Shown here: piece after piece, positions 9,184-18,744 of the stretch
Layout: each line of letters opens with the position of its first letter
Numbering within the stretch: position 1 is the first letter of the stretch
Source: DT-68 sp965263245
Lineage (GTDB): Bacteria > Bacillota_I > Bacilli_A > Mycoplasmatales > Metamycoplasmataceae
Assembly: GCA_965263245.1 (NCBI GenBank)
Contig: CBDHHR010001146.1
Coordinates: 558,001 to 622,000, forward strand
Direction: 5' to 3'
Length of the DNA: 64,000 nucleotides
Program-made: the position numbers and the translations under genes
Notes under the pieces: model-generated
What the model was told of the DNA's origin: nothing
Database searches by the model: none
Seen by the model: only the letters and a program-made list of their open reading frames with translations

Positions 9184-11985
9184 TTAATCAATAGGTCTTT
9201 GTCATGAATCTACATAACCATCTTTAGTTACATTTGCTTTAAGAACCTGGAGTTTTGTATAAATAATTTTTTGTTCTCCTTTAATAATTTTAATTTCTCT
9301 ATAACCCATTGCCCAAAGGTTATCAAATTGATCTTGAAAAATTGTTCCATCTTGACCATTAGTAATTTTTGAACCTTTTAATAATCCGCTATCACTAGCA
9401 TTTTTTCAACCAATATTTTCATCATAACCATTTTTTTGTGAATTTACTTTAAGAACTTGAAAAGTTGCATCTCTTGCCATTACCCAAAGATTTTTAAATT
9501 TATCTTGAAAGATTATTCCGTTTTGACCATAAAGAACATTTGAATTTTTTGTTAATCCATTGTTAACAGCATCACTTCAACCAGTATTAACATAATTATT
9601 ACCAGAAGAATTTACTCTAAGAACTTGGAGTCTTTTGTCATTACCTAATGTTCAAAGGTTTTTAAATTCATCTTGGAAGATTTTTCCCTCTCTTCCTTTA
9701 GTAATATTTGAACCTTTTGTTAATCCGGTTGCTGAATTTAAATTATTACTATCTCAACCAGTAGTTACATAACCATTTTTAGCATTATTTGCTCTAAGAA
9801 CTTGAAGTTTTTTATCATACCCCATTGTTCAAAGGTTTTTAAATTCATCTTGAAAAATTGTTCCATATGCACCATATTCAATATTTGATCTTAATAATAA
9901 TCCTCTATTTTTAGCATTGGTCCAACCAGTAGATTCATCATAACCATCTTTTTGATCATTTACTTCAAGAACTTGAAGACTTGTGTTTCTTCCCATTGCT
10001 CAAAGATTTTGAAATTCGTCTTGAAAAATTGTTCCATCTTGACCATTAATAATATTTGAAGCTTTTAATAATCCACTGCTAGTATCATTAGTTCAACCAT
10101 TATTTTCATCATAACCGTCTTTTTGATCATTCGCTCTAAGGACTTGAAGTCTTGTGTCTCTTCCGAGTATTCAAAGATTTTTAAATTCATCTTGGAAAAT
10201 TTTTCCATTTTCGCCATTAATAATATTTGAACCTTTTAATAATCCACTCTTATTATCATTAGTTCAACCAGTATCATCATAACCATTTTTTTGATCATTT
10301 GCTCTAAGGACTTGAAGACTTGTTCCGGGTCCCATTACTCAAAGATTTTTAAATTCATCTTGGAAAATTGTTCCATCTTGACCATTAGTAATATTTGAAC
10401 CTTTTAATAACGGTTCACCATTTTCGCCATTATTATTAGTTCAAGAAGTTACATAACCATCTTTATTTTGATTTGCTTTAAGAACTTGAAGTTTTGCATG
10501 AACAGTTTTTCTATTTCCATCAATATCTCTAGTTATTGAAGAGCTCATTGCTCAAAGGTTTTTAAATGAATCTTGAAAGATTGCTCCACCACTACCATTA
10601 ACAATACTCGAACCTTTTAATAAATTAGCTTTTTCAACATCAATTCTTAAGGTTGAACTCATAGAATCAATTCTAAAAGTAAGAACAACAGAAGTTTTAA
10701 CTCCAACATCTAAAGATGAAAGATTAGTGCTAATCTTTAAAAGATCACTACTAGTTAATGCAGGATTTTCCTTTTGAAGTTGATTTTTAATTGCATCTTC
10801 AATTTCAATTTGGTTTTGGGTTGAAACATTAGGAGCAATTAAAATATCTTTATCCGTTATTTTTAATTTAATTTGGTTTATTTTATTTTGAGTTGAAATA
10901 GTTTGCTTAGCACTAAAACCGTTTACTTCAACTTTAACATTATTTTTTAAAAGAACTAGAATAATGTCAATTGCATCTTGTTCATTAGTAGGTAAAAGTG
11001 CATCGGAATTTTTTACTTCTAAAGAAGCTCCGTTAAAATTATCACTAATAGCATTATAACCATTTAAATTTTCAATTGCACTTTTAATTCCGGCTTTATT
11101 ATGAGTAATTGTTTTATTGTTGCTCGGAGCATAAACTTCTACTTCTTTTAAACCTAAACTTTCTAAACTTGATTTTATTTGGTTAAGTTCATTTTTAATA
11201 CTTACAACTTGATCATTATCAAGTTGTTTTGCACTAAAACCACTTACTTCTGTACTATAAGCATCACCTTTTGAAAGAACAAAAACAATGTCTATGGGAG
11301 AATCATTGTTTAAAGGTAAAATTCTTGAATCACTTTTAACTTTAATTTCTACTTCTTTAAAATTAATATCTGAATAACCTTTTATTTCTTTAAGTGTATT
11401 TAAAATCGCTTCTTTATTAGCATTGATGCTTTTATCATCATCTTTAGCTTCAAGTTCTAAAGTTTTTGTTCCTAAACTTGTTAAAGCGATTTTTACACTG
11501 TTAACATCAGCAATTATTTCTTGTTGATTTTGTTCTCTTTTAACAAAATAAGTTTTTTTAGAGTCAAGTGTTTTTGAATATTTTCCTTTTGAAACTTTAA
11601 TTTGAATTTCTTCAAGTGTGGGTGAAATGTTTTTATCTAGCGCGGGTGAAATGTTTTTATTTTTTTTAATAAAAATTTCTATTTTAGCTTCTTTTAAATT
11701 TGTAGCACCAATTAAAGTTTTGATTTTTTCAACAATTTTACTTTGATTATCAGCAATAATTTTACCTGTTAAATTACTTGCAAATATTAATGTTCTTTCA
11801 CTCTCGGTTTTATCTTCAAGTATTTTGATTATGTTTTCAACATCTTGTTGATTTTGCTTTTCTTGATCATTGTTTTGATTGTTATCTTTATTATTAAAAA
11901 TTACAATTGGAGTAACAACTACTGTAGTTAATACACCTATAATTGCTCCTAGTAAAATAATTTTTTTAGTTTTTGATAATTTCAT
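9184..11985 (-). CDS. Large surface protein with eight LWxMG/LQVL repeats (propeller-like)
   Basis: 933 residues. The N-terminal anchor MKLSKTKKIILLG... has no lipobox cysteine. Residues about 45-150 form the family module with GKIIADNQ. Two modules of about 100 residues end in GFSAKQ (with ANKEAIL, YSDINFKEVEIKVKS and IDIVFVLSKG signatures), and a module QNKINQIKLKITDKDILIAP is shared with the gene at 549-2285. From about residue 460 eight repeats IFQDEFKNLWxMG...LQVLxxN follow, ending ...DSWQRPID. The first and the last repeat each carry an insertion of about 12 residues between LWAM and LQVL. The constant repeat number argues for one closed fold, possibly an eight-bladed propeller. Predicted extracellular; ligand unknown. 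Confidence 0.85.
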
Positions 11986-12014
11986 CTTTTCCCTTTACAT
12001 TTGAAATATTATAT

Positions 12015-12047
12015 ATTATAAAATATGTCTTTAAAAAAACAAAAAAA
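12015..12047 (-). promoter_or_regulatory. Promoter with an interrupted homopolymer tract
   Basis: TATAAT on the minus strand (plus 12015-12020). At the place of the T14 tract of the other family members there is T7-G-T7 (plus A7-C-A7, 12033-12047). The interruption would make the tract much less prone to slippage, so this member may be expressed stably. Confidence 0.5.
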
Positions 12048-12212
12048 TCATTTTAGAAATTAAAAATTTTATTTAAAAATCTTTAAATTTTTTAATATTT
12101 TTAATTCTTTATCAAAACATTTTTAAAATAATTAAACTTAGTTTTAGTTAATTTAAAATACCATTTAGTAAAACTTGATTTTATAAAAAACAAAACTATC
12201 ATAAAATAAAAT

Positions 12213-12293
12213 CATAAGTCCCAGAACCAACGTGCTTTCTTTGGATTTGGCTTGGTGGTAGGCATGCCCTTTCTGTTAAACGGCGTTTTTTAA
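12213..12293 (+). ncRNA. Terminator-ended small RNA element, copy A
   Basis: An approximately 80-nt element starting AAGTCCCAGAACCAA and ending in a GC hairpin plus T6 (CTGT-TAA-ACGG-CG-TTTTTT), preceded by an AT-rich TAAAAT box. It is about 80 percent identical to the element at 13268-13344, and the two are followed by related deaminase-gene sequence. Within it ACCAA can pair with TTGGT and GTGC with GCAT/GCAC further on, an order that would make a pseudoknot. One pairing covaries (GTGC with GCAT here, GCAC in copy B). No known RNA family is recognised. Confidence 0.45.
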
Positions 12294-12308
12294 ATGTTAA
12301 TTTTTTCT

Positions 12309-12500
12309 TTATTTATTTTCTTTATTAAATTCTTTTAACCAATTTGTAGAAGTTTGACCACCAGAAATTTTTAATAAACCAAGATATTTTTTTATATGAC
12401 TTAAAAAACCACTTATTAAAGAATCAACACAATATAAAAATCTTAATCTAATGTTTTTATTTTTAAGTTTAGAAACATAAAGCTTTTTAATAAATCTTTA
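12309..12500 (-). pseudogene. Degenerate 3' fragment of the deaminase gene
   Basis: It matches the last third of the intact gene at 13348-13986: the C-terminal ISGGQTSTNWLKEFNKEN is conserved, followed upstream by a block matching the LISGFLNHW/KDTRLRFLYCVDS region. About 60-70 bp between the blocks are deleted, and the upstream block is out of frame, with a stop, relative to the C-terminal block. The N-terminal deaminase half is absent. Together with copy A of the RNA element it marks an old duplication of the RNA-plus-deaminase unit. Confidence 0.75.
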
Positions 12501-12501
12501 T

Positions 12502-12894
12502 TTAATTTATTAATTTTTTATTTCCAAGAATATTAGATCACTCAGCAATTTGTTTATTGATTTTATTTTCAAAATTATTAAATCATTCAATAGTCTCTTC
12601 TCTTATTTTATTCTCAACATTATTAGATACTTTAATAATGCTTTCTTTTATTTTACTTTCAACATTATTATATAATTTCACAATGTTTTGATCTATGTTA
12701 TTTTCAATATTATCAATTAACTCAATAAATCATTTTGGAGGTTCTGTTGCGTCCTCTTCTGGTTGTTCAAAAATTCCTTTAGTGATTATTTTAACTTCAG
12801 AGTCATTTTCTAATTGTGATTTATTAATTGAATTATTTCTATTTTTTAAATTTTTGAAGATTTTTTTGAATTTTGTAAAGTTGATTTTATGCAT
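12502..12894 (-). CDS. Hypothetical coiled-coil protein
   Basis: 130 residues, unrecognised. GAAAGG lies 11 nt before the ATG. A basic N-terminus (MHKINFTKFKKIFKNLKNR) is followed by an acidic stretch (FEQPEEDATEPPKW). Then come repeated helical segments of about 20 residues (FIELIDNIENNID, VKLYNNVESKIKES, IKVSNNVENKIREE, IEWFNNFENKINKQ) that look like an amphipathic coiled coil. Four Trp are TGA. The gene ends right at the deaminase remnant, so its 3' part may have been replaced by the degraded duplication. No membrane segment or enzymatic motif is seen. Confidence 0.6.
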
Positions 12895-13267
12895 TTAGTT
12901 ACTACCTTTCGTTAAAGTGAAGATAATAATTTTTAATATAAATTTATTGTATATATAATTATTCCTTCTAATAACATATAACTAAAAATAAGTAAATTGT
13001 TAAAAAATTGTTAAATTAATTTTTTAATGATGCTAATATTTTGTTTTAAATCTAAACTATTGTGGTTTTTTTACTAATGTTTATTGTTTTAAAAACTTTG
13101 TTAATTTAAAACAATATTATGCTTATTTTTGCGTAGTAATTCTTTTTATAATTGATTTTATAAAAAGTTGCTATTTTTGAGCCAAAGGAGAACTTGTTGA
13201 TTTGTTCTACATTTAATAAAACCAAAATTTAATAATCAAAATTAAAATTATGATAGAATAAAATTAT
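12895..13267. other. Gene-poor AT-rich interval
   Basis: About 370 bp between the coiled-coil gene and RNA element copy B. It holds the presumed promoter of the coiled-coil gene (minus strand, AT-rich, no clear hexamers) and the upstream region of copy B, including a TAGAAT box at about 13254. I see no ORF or strong palindrome. Confidence 0.5.
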
Positions 13268-13344
13268 AAGTCCCAGAACCAATGTGCTTTCTTTGAATTG
13301 GGCTTGGTGGTAGGCGCACCCTCTCCGTTGGACGGTGTTTTTTT
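13268..13344 (+). ncRNA. Terminator-ended small RNA element, copy B
   Basis: Sister of the element at 12213-12293, starting AAGTCCCAGAACCAATGTGC and ending in a better terminator: CCGT-TGG-ACGG followed by TG and T7. Its T-run ends 3 bp before the stop codon of the convergent deaminase gene. Relative to copy A, changes keep the proposed GTGC/GCAC pair and strengthen the terminal hairpin, which favours a maintained RNA structure. The family is unknown. It may be a stable RNA linked to the deaminase gene or a mobile-unit end. Confidence 0.5.
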
Positions 13345-13347
13345 AAT

Positions 13348-13986
13348 TTAAATTTTTCTATATCTGTTTTCTTTATTAAATTCTTTTAACCAATTTGTAG
13401 AAGTTTGACCACCAGAAATTCTTAATGAACGAAGATATTTTTTTAATTTAATTTTATGATCATGATGTTTTTTAATAATTTCTTTTTTGTCTTCTGTTGA
13501 TCTTTTTTTTCAATGATTCAAAAAACCACTTATTAATGAATCAACACAATATAAAAATCTTAATCTAGTGTCTTTAATTTTGAATTTAGAAACATAAAGC
13601 TTTTTAATAAAACTTTCATTTTCTTTAATATAAATTTTTTTGCTTTTTTCTCTAATAGCATCATTTAAATAATATATTTCTCACTTGATATTAGTTATTT
13701 TTTTCATCTCTTCCAAGCAAGGTAAGCAAGGTGGTAAAGTAATTATTGCTTTAATTAAAATTTGTTCTTTAACATCACTAACTTTTTTTAAGCATAAATA
13801 TTCAGCGTGGTTTTTATAATTTGTTGTTTTATCATTTTCTCTTTGATTATTTTTATAAATAATAATTTTATCTTCTTTAATAAAAACACACGAAACTAGG
13901 AAACCTTTCTCATCTTTTGAACTATTTTTATACATAGAATCACTCATTATTTTTATAGCTTTTTCAATTGTTTTTGTTATTTTCAT
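13348..13986 (-). CDS. Deaminase-like zinc protein with a unique C-terminal domain
   Basis: 212 residues. The N-terminal half has the cytidine/deoxycytidylate deaminase zinc signature: HAE (60-62) and PCLPC (86-90), which supply the zinc ligands and the catalytic Glu. The C-terminal half (about 105-212) is not part of standard cytidine deaminases. It is helical and basic, with CVDSLISGFLNHWKKR, KKHHDHK and RISGGQTSTNWLKEF. The gene is convergent with RNA element copy B. A degenerate second copy with the same RNA lies 1 kb away. The substrate could be a nucleotide or a nucleic acid; a fused basic domain and an adjacent RNA make the latter worth considering. A plain nucleotide-salvage role is the conservative reading. 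Confidence 0.7.
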
Positions 13987-14044
13987 ATTAAAAAAATTAT
14001 AAATTAATGTATTTAAACATTGTATAAATCTATCTAATAATTTT

Positions 14045-15223
14045 TTAATTTATTATGTTATCAATTATTTGAATCTTTAAATTTTTAATTTTAGATTCAA
14101 AATTTATAAGTTTTTCATTGTTTAAGATTAACTTTTTAAAATGTGAAGACATATTTTTTATTTTTTTTATATCAACATAAATAAATTCATTGAATAATTT
14201 TTTGATGTTAATTGTTCCTGTTCCTCTTGAAGAGTGAAGAGTTCATTTTAAATAGTCTTTTTTGATAATCTCATAAACTAAATGTGATAGTATTGGTTCT
14301 TTTGATGTTTTTATTACTTTGTAAGCAGAAGAAACTCCCATGTTTTTAATTGTTCCATTAATACCAATATCAATACGGTTTTTTCTTACGTAACCAATAC
14401 AAATATCATAATAATCAACCTTTTTTAATCTTTTCACTTTTGAAGAATTTTTAAATAGTCCATTTTTACCAACCCCGTATGATGTAAGATTTTCACTAAA
14501 GTTTGATGAAATTTTTAATATTTTAGATAGTTTTGTTTTTTTATTTCCCAAAATACTTTTAAGACAAAATTGAATTGAATTATTTACAATTTTCTTAAAA
14601 TTTTTAATGTTTTTTTCAAGATTTTCCAATGGTTCAATAATATCTATTAAATTTTTTATATCTTTTTTTGTGTTTTTGATATTATCAATTCTTACACATT
14701 GTGAATAACTTAAAAAAAGATTTTCATAAGGCTCAATAATTTTTATTATTTCTTTTTGAGCTTTTAAATTTGGAATATTAATTTTAATTTTATTTAAACT
14801 ATTTTGACTAATATTGTATCTAGTATAACCAGTTGCATGTTTTTTAACAATATTTCTAAATGTTGAGCTTCTAAAAAAATATCCAGCATATTTAGGATTC
14901 AATATTGAATGTTTAAATCTAAATCTTTTAGAAAAACCATTAAAAATGGCGTTTTTATTTGACAAATAAACAGAACTAAATGCTATTTCATTTATTGTTT
15001 CAGAAGAGGCAGTAAAAAAAATATCACCATATTTAACTCCATATTTAAAAATATCTTTATTAGTTGCATCATATTTTCTTAAAACTACATTTTTATCAAT
15101 TGAAAAATTATTTAAAATATCCATATAATTTATAAAATTAATTCCTTTATCATATCTATTTTTTTGAAGATTAGAAATACCACCTTTGAATTCACCTATA
15201 TCTCCAAGTTTATAAATTGCCAT
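14045..15223 (-). CDS. hsdS: Type I restriction specificity subunit, probably silent copy
   Basis: 392 residues. Two target-recognition regions (about 1-145 and 200-335) are separated by a conserved helical spacer (LKAQKEIIKIIEP...IDIIEP) and followed by a C-terminal helix, the classical HsdS layout. It starts MAIYKLGDIGEFKGG. It is divergent from the second hsdS at 16072 and separated from it by a recombinase gene. The spacer is a 138-bp exact inverted repeat with the other gene, and the first 25 bp around the start are also shared. Upstream of this ATG there is only T-rich sequence and no Shine-Dalgarno, whereas the other copy has AAGGG. This copy is therefore likely a silent donor. Confidence 0.85.
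14631..14768 (-). repeat. 138-bp inverted repeat, left arm (hsdS spacer)
   Basis: An exact inverted copy of 16497-16634, encoding the central conserved region between the two recognition domains. Inversion between the arms flips 14769-16496 and swaps the first recognition domains of the two hsdS genes. Confidence 0.85.
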
Positions 15224-15225
15224 TA
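15201..15225 (-). repeat. 25-bp inverted repeat, left arm (hsdS start)
   Basis: An inverted copy of 16070-16094, covering the start codon and the codons for MAIYKLG of both hsdS genes. Inversion here would flip the recombinase cassette and exchange the upstream regions of the two hsdS genes, moving the single good promoter and ribosome-binding site from one gene to the other. Confidence 0.75.
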
Positions 15226-15299
15226 AAAAACATAAGAAAAAAACAAAAAAATTAAGATTTTTAATAATTTTTATATGTAAGATTTAGAAAATAGTTATT

Positions 15300-15998
15300 T
15301 TAAAAAAATTTATTGTATATTTTTAAATTATCTTTTTTTGACATTTGTAAATATTTATAAGTGGTTTCTATTTTGGAATGACCAAGTTGGATCATTACTA
15401 TTTTTGGATTAGCTCCTCTTAGTAACATGTGTGTTGCATGTGATCTTCTTATTGAGTGAGGAGTATATTTTTTGCCAAGAACTTCTTTGGTTCAAATTCT
15501 TAATGTTTTAGTTGTAAAATCAACTTTTTTTAACAATTTTGTGGTCTCATTATTGTGAAAAATTTCTCTAATTTTAGATCCTTTACCTTTAACAATGATT
15601 GTTTTATTTTTTATTTCTAAAATATTATGAATTTCAGAAACTCTTATTCCTGTTTCGAATAAAAAACGAATAATAACATTTTTATATTTTGATAAATCAC
15701 TAGTTTTTTTAAATAAAAAAGATTTAGAAAAAACTGGCATATATTTATTAGGAATGGGCGGTAACTTAAGTTCTTGTAATTTAAATATTCTTCTATCTTT
15801 TTTGAATTTAAAAAATGAAATAATAACATTGTAATGCAACCATGCTGTATTAGGAACATTAGTATATTTAATTATTTCTTTTTTTATTAGTCTAATATCA
15901 TAAAATAAGTTTTGATATTTTTTTAAAATTCAAGAATAAGTTTTTATTGTGTTAATAGAATACTTATTTCTTTTTAAAAAATTAATGTAATTTTGCAT
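15300..15998 (-). CDS. Tyrosine recombinase (XerC/HsdS-invertase type)
   Basis: 232 residues. The catalytic set is visible: Arg in TGIRVSE (about 117), Lys in VKGKGSKIR, HSIRRSHAT (about 180-188, HxxR), LGHS (about 203) and the nucleophilic Tyr in TTYKYL. A short N-terminal SAM-like core-binding domain precedes it. AGGAG lies just upstream of the ATG. Location between two inverted hsdS genes is the known arrangement of hsdS-switching loci in mycoplasmas and Gram-positives. It most likely catalyses inversion at the hsdS repeats. The gene itself lies inside the invertible segment. Confidence 0.9.
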
Positions 15999-16025
15999 TT
16001 TTCTCCTTTATAATTTAATTTAATA

Positions 16026-16043
16026 GTGTAGTTTAAACTACAC
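16026..16043. promoter_or_regulatory. Perfect 18-bp palindrome between recombinase and hsdS
   Basis: GTGTAGTTTAAACTACAC, a perfect dyad, sits 28 bp upstream of the active hsdS start and 28 bp from the recombinase start. Its central position between divergent genes suits an operator (perhaps autoregulation by the recombinase), a recombinase binding site or a short hairpin. No second copy was seen near the other hsdS. Confidence 0.5.
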
Positions 16044-16069
16044 ATTTAATTTTAATTAGAAGGGTTTGA

Positions 16070-16094
16070 TAATGGCAATTTATAAACTTGGAGA
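16070..16094 (+). repeat. 25-bp inverted repeat, right arm (hsdS start)
   Basis: Exact inverse partner of 15201-15225. It includes the hsdS ATG. Confidence 0.75.
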
Positions 16095-17235
16095 AATTAC
16101 TAAAATGAAAAGTGGTTCTACACCTTCAAGAAATAATAAAGATTTTTGAACTAATGGAAATTTAAAATGATTGTCATCTGGAGAAATAAAAGCAAATGTT
16201 TCTTTTTCAAAAGAAAAAATAAATTCTAAAAAATTTAAAAAAGAACCATTTTTGAAAAACTCTATATTAATGGCTATGTATGGTGCAACTGCTGGTAAAG
16301 TAGGATATCTTGGAGAAAATATGTATGTTAATCAAGCAATATGTGTTTTTAATTGTTACAAAAATATTTGTTTTAATAAATTTTTATATTATTTTTTAAT
16401 AAAAAATTCATATAAAATTAAAAAAAGAGCAGTAGGTGGAGCACAACAAAATTTATCTATAAATATAATAAGTGATTTTGAAATAAATTTACCAAGTTTA
16501 AAAGCTCAAAAAGAAATAATAAAAATTATTGAGCCTTATGAAAATCTTTTTTTAAGTTATTCACAATGTGTAAGAATTGATAATATCAAAAACACAAAAA
16601 AAGATATAAAAAATTTAATAGATATTATTGAACCTATTGAAAAAATAATTTTTAAAATAAATTTAGGAAATAATTTGATAAAAATGATAGAAGAATTTTT
16701 GATTCAAAATTTATTAAAAAAATCTACAAATCGAAAAATTAATGAACTTGTTTTTGAAAAAAATCAAATTCTCAATTCTAAATTAATAAAAAATGTTAGC
16801 GTGGGTTATAATGGTTTTAAAAACAAAATAGGTAAAATTTCTAAAAAATCTAAAGCATTAAATCAATGAGAATTTGTAATAGGTTTAATTTCAAAAAACA
16901 TTCCAAAAGGATTTAATATTCAAAAGAAAATACTTGGTGTTTCAACTGCTTATAAAACTTTTTGTTCAGTTGATAAAATTATTTTAAAATCTTGATTTGT
17001 TTATAAAATGTTAAAAAATCAATGAAAAAAATATTTAAAACCAACATCAAGACAAGGACAAAGTTTTAATTGTCATATTTTTTTAAACGATGAAATAAAA
17101 GCACCTTCTAACAAAAGTTTTTTAAAAAATGAATCTTTAATCAAAAATATATTAAAAATAAAAAATAATTTAATAAATCTTAACAAAAGATTGATTAAAT
17201 TAAAAGAAAAAATAATTTATTCTTTAATAAGGTAA
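16072..17235 (+). CDS. hsdS: Type I restriction specificity subunit, expressed copy
   Basis: 387 residues. Recognition domain 1 (about 1-140) has AMYGATAGKVG and GGAQQNLS, typical of HsdS. The spacer with LKAQKEIIKIIEP is at about 142-195, recognition domain 2 at about 200-350, and a C-terminal helix (LIKNILKIKNNLINLNKRL) closes the protein. Three internal TGA codons are Trp. AGAAGGG upstream provides a ribosome-binding site. The 3' end overlaps the 3' end of the convergent hsdM by 19 bp, so hsdS is not in the hsdRM operon and is transcribed separately from the opposite strand. It gives the HsdRMS complex its DNA target; domain exchange with 14045-15223 would change that target. Confidence 0.88.
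16497..16634 (+). repeat. 138-bp inverted repeat, right arm (hsdS spacer)
   Basis: Exact inverse partner of 14631-14768. Identity stops sharply on both sides, which fits ongoing recombination between the two hsdS genes. Confidence 0.85.
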
Positions 17236-18743
17236 TTAATAGTTTTTTCAAGGTCATTAAAAGTTTTTTCAAGATTATTTTTAAGTTTTTTTAATTCAAT
17301 TGCTATTTCTTTTTTTGAAATAACTTTATTTTTTTTGTAAATTTTAATATGTTCATTGATATTTAATCTTGCATACTTATCTTTTAAAATTTTTTCATTT
17401 GAAACAATGGCAAATGGAATTGAAGATTCTAATTTTTTTGTTTCGTTGTAATTAACAAATTTTGTAAATAAATTTGTTAATAATTTAATAGTTTTATCTT
17501 CAATTATTTGAAGTTTATTTTCCTTTTTAGTATTATTAGAAAGATCAACAAATAATATATTTTGATGTTTTTTATTTTTATTAAAAATTCAAATATTAGC
17601 ATGAATAGGAGAATTTATAAAAATATTTTGTGGTAAATTTATTATTCCTTCTACAATATTGTTTTGAATATATTTTTTTCTTATTTCAACTTCTTTAAGA
17701 CTATTGGAAGCTTGACTAAGGAAAGGTTGCATTAGCACTGCTGCAATTCCATCATTTGATAAATGACTAATAATATGTGTAAAAAAATTAAAATTTCCTT
17801 TTTTAGCACCAAAAACAATTCCATACTTTTTAAACCTTTTATCATCTTCTAATATTTCATAATCATTTCTTAAAAAATTAATATTAAAAGGTGGATTTGA
17901 AAGAATGATATCAAATTTTTTATTTTCGAATTGATCATCTATAAAAGTATCAGCAGCTTTTTTACCAAAATCTCAAGACTGAGTTCTAAGCAAAAAGTTC
18001 ATTCTTGACATATTTCATGTATCTTCTTGAATTTCTTGACCAAAAAAATGTACATTTGAAACATTTTTTCATTTTTGAGATAAAAAAAGTAATGATTGAG
18101 TTAACATTCCACCAGTGCCTAATGTTGGGTCATAAATTTTAATTTGTTTTTTAGTTTTTGAAATTCTTTCTTCTGTAATATTAACCATTAGATTGACAAT
18201 CGAACGCGGAGTATAGAATTCTCCTCCACTCCCTTGTTTAACGTTATATTTTTCTAAGAAATATTCATATATATAACCAAAAAGATCAATTCATTCATTT
18301 TCATTATATTCATAATTATTTTCAATGAACTCAACTTGTTTACTAATATAAGAATTTGTAATCTTTGCACTTGAAAAGTTAAAAATAGACATATTTTTAT
18401 ATGTCTTTTCATGTTTTGCCAATGATGTAAAAACTCCATCTAGTTTTGCTTTAATTTCATCGCTAGAAGTATTTAAAATTTGACTTCATAAATATTTATA
18501 ATCAATCGCAATATAATTACTCTCAAATTCACATTCTTTTAAATATTTACGATAATTTTCTTTTGTAATATTTAAATTTTTATTTTTAGCAAATTTTTCT
18601 CAGTCTTTTTCAACTTTTGAAGTTAAAAATTTAATAAAAACTATTGGTAAAATAATCTTATGATAACTATTAGGAGCAATTCCTTTGCTATATAGCATAT
18701 CTGCCTGTTTTTTTAACATCGAATCAATTTTTCTAGTGCCCAT
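17217..18743 (-). CDS. hsdM: Type I restriction-modification methyltransferase subunit
   Basis: 508 residues. An N-terminal HsdM helical domain is followed by the N6-adenine methylase fold. The SAM-binding motif I is DPTLGTGGML (about 202-211) and the catalytic motif IV is NPPF (about 281-284). The sequence upstream of motif I, KQGSGGEFYTPRSIVNLM, is the usual HsdM signature. The start codon follows the hsdR stop by 1 nt, so translation is coupled. The 3' end overlaps hsdS antisense by 19 bp. All TGA codons fall on expected Trp positions. It looks intact. Confidence 0.92.
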
Positions 18744-18744
18744 A

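Noticed and set aside
12213..12293. SRP RNA, tmRNA, RNase P or tRNA identity for the small RNA element
   Set aside because: None of the conserved boxes (GGAAGCAGCC of SRP, T-loop GTTCRANYC, tmRNA or RNase P cores) are present, and the length is too short for the last two.
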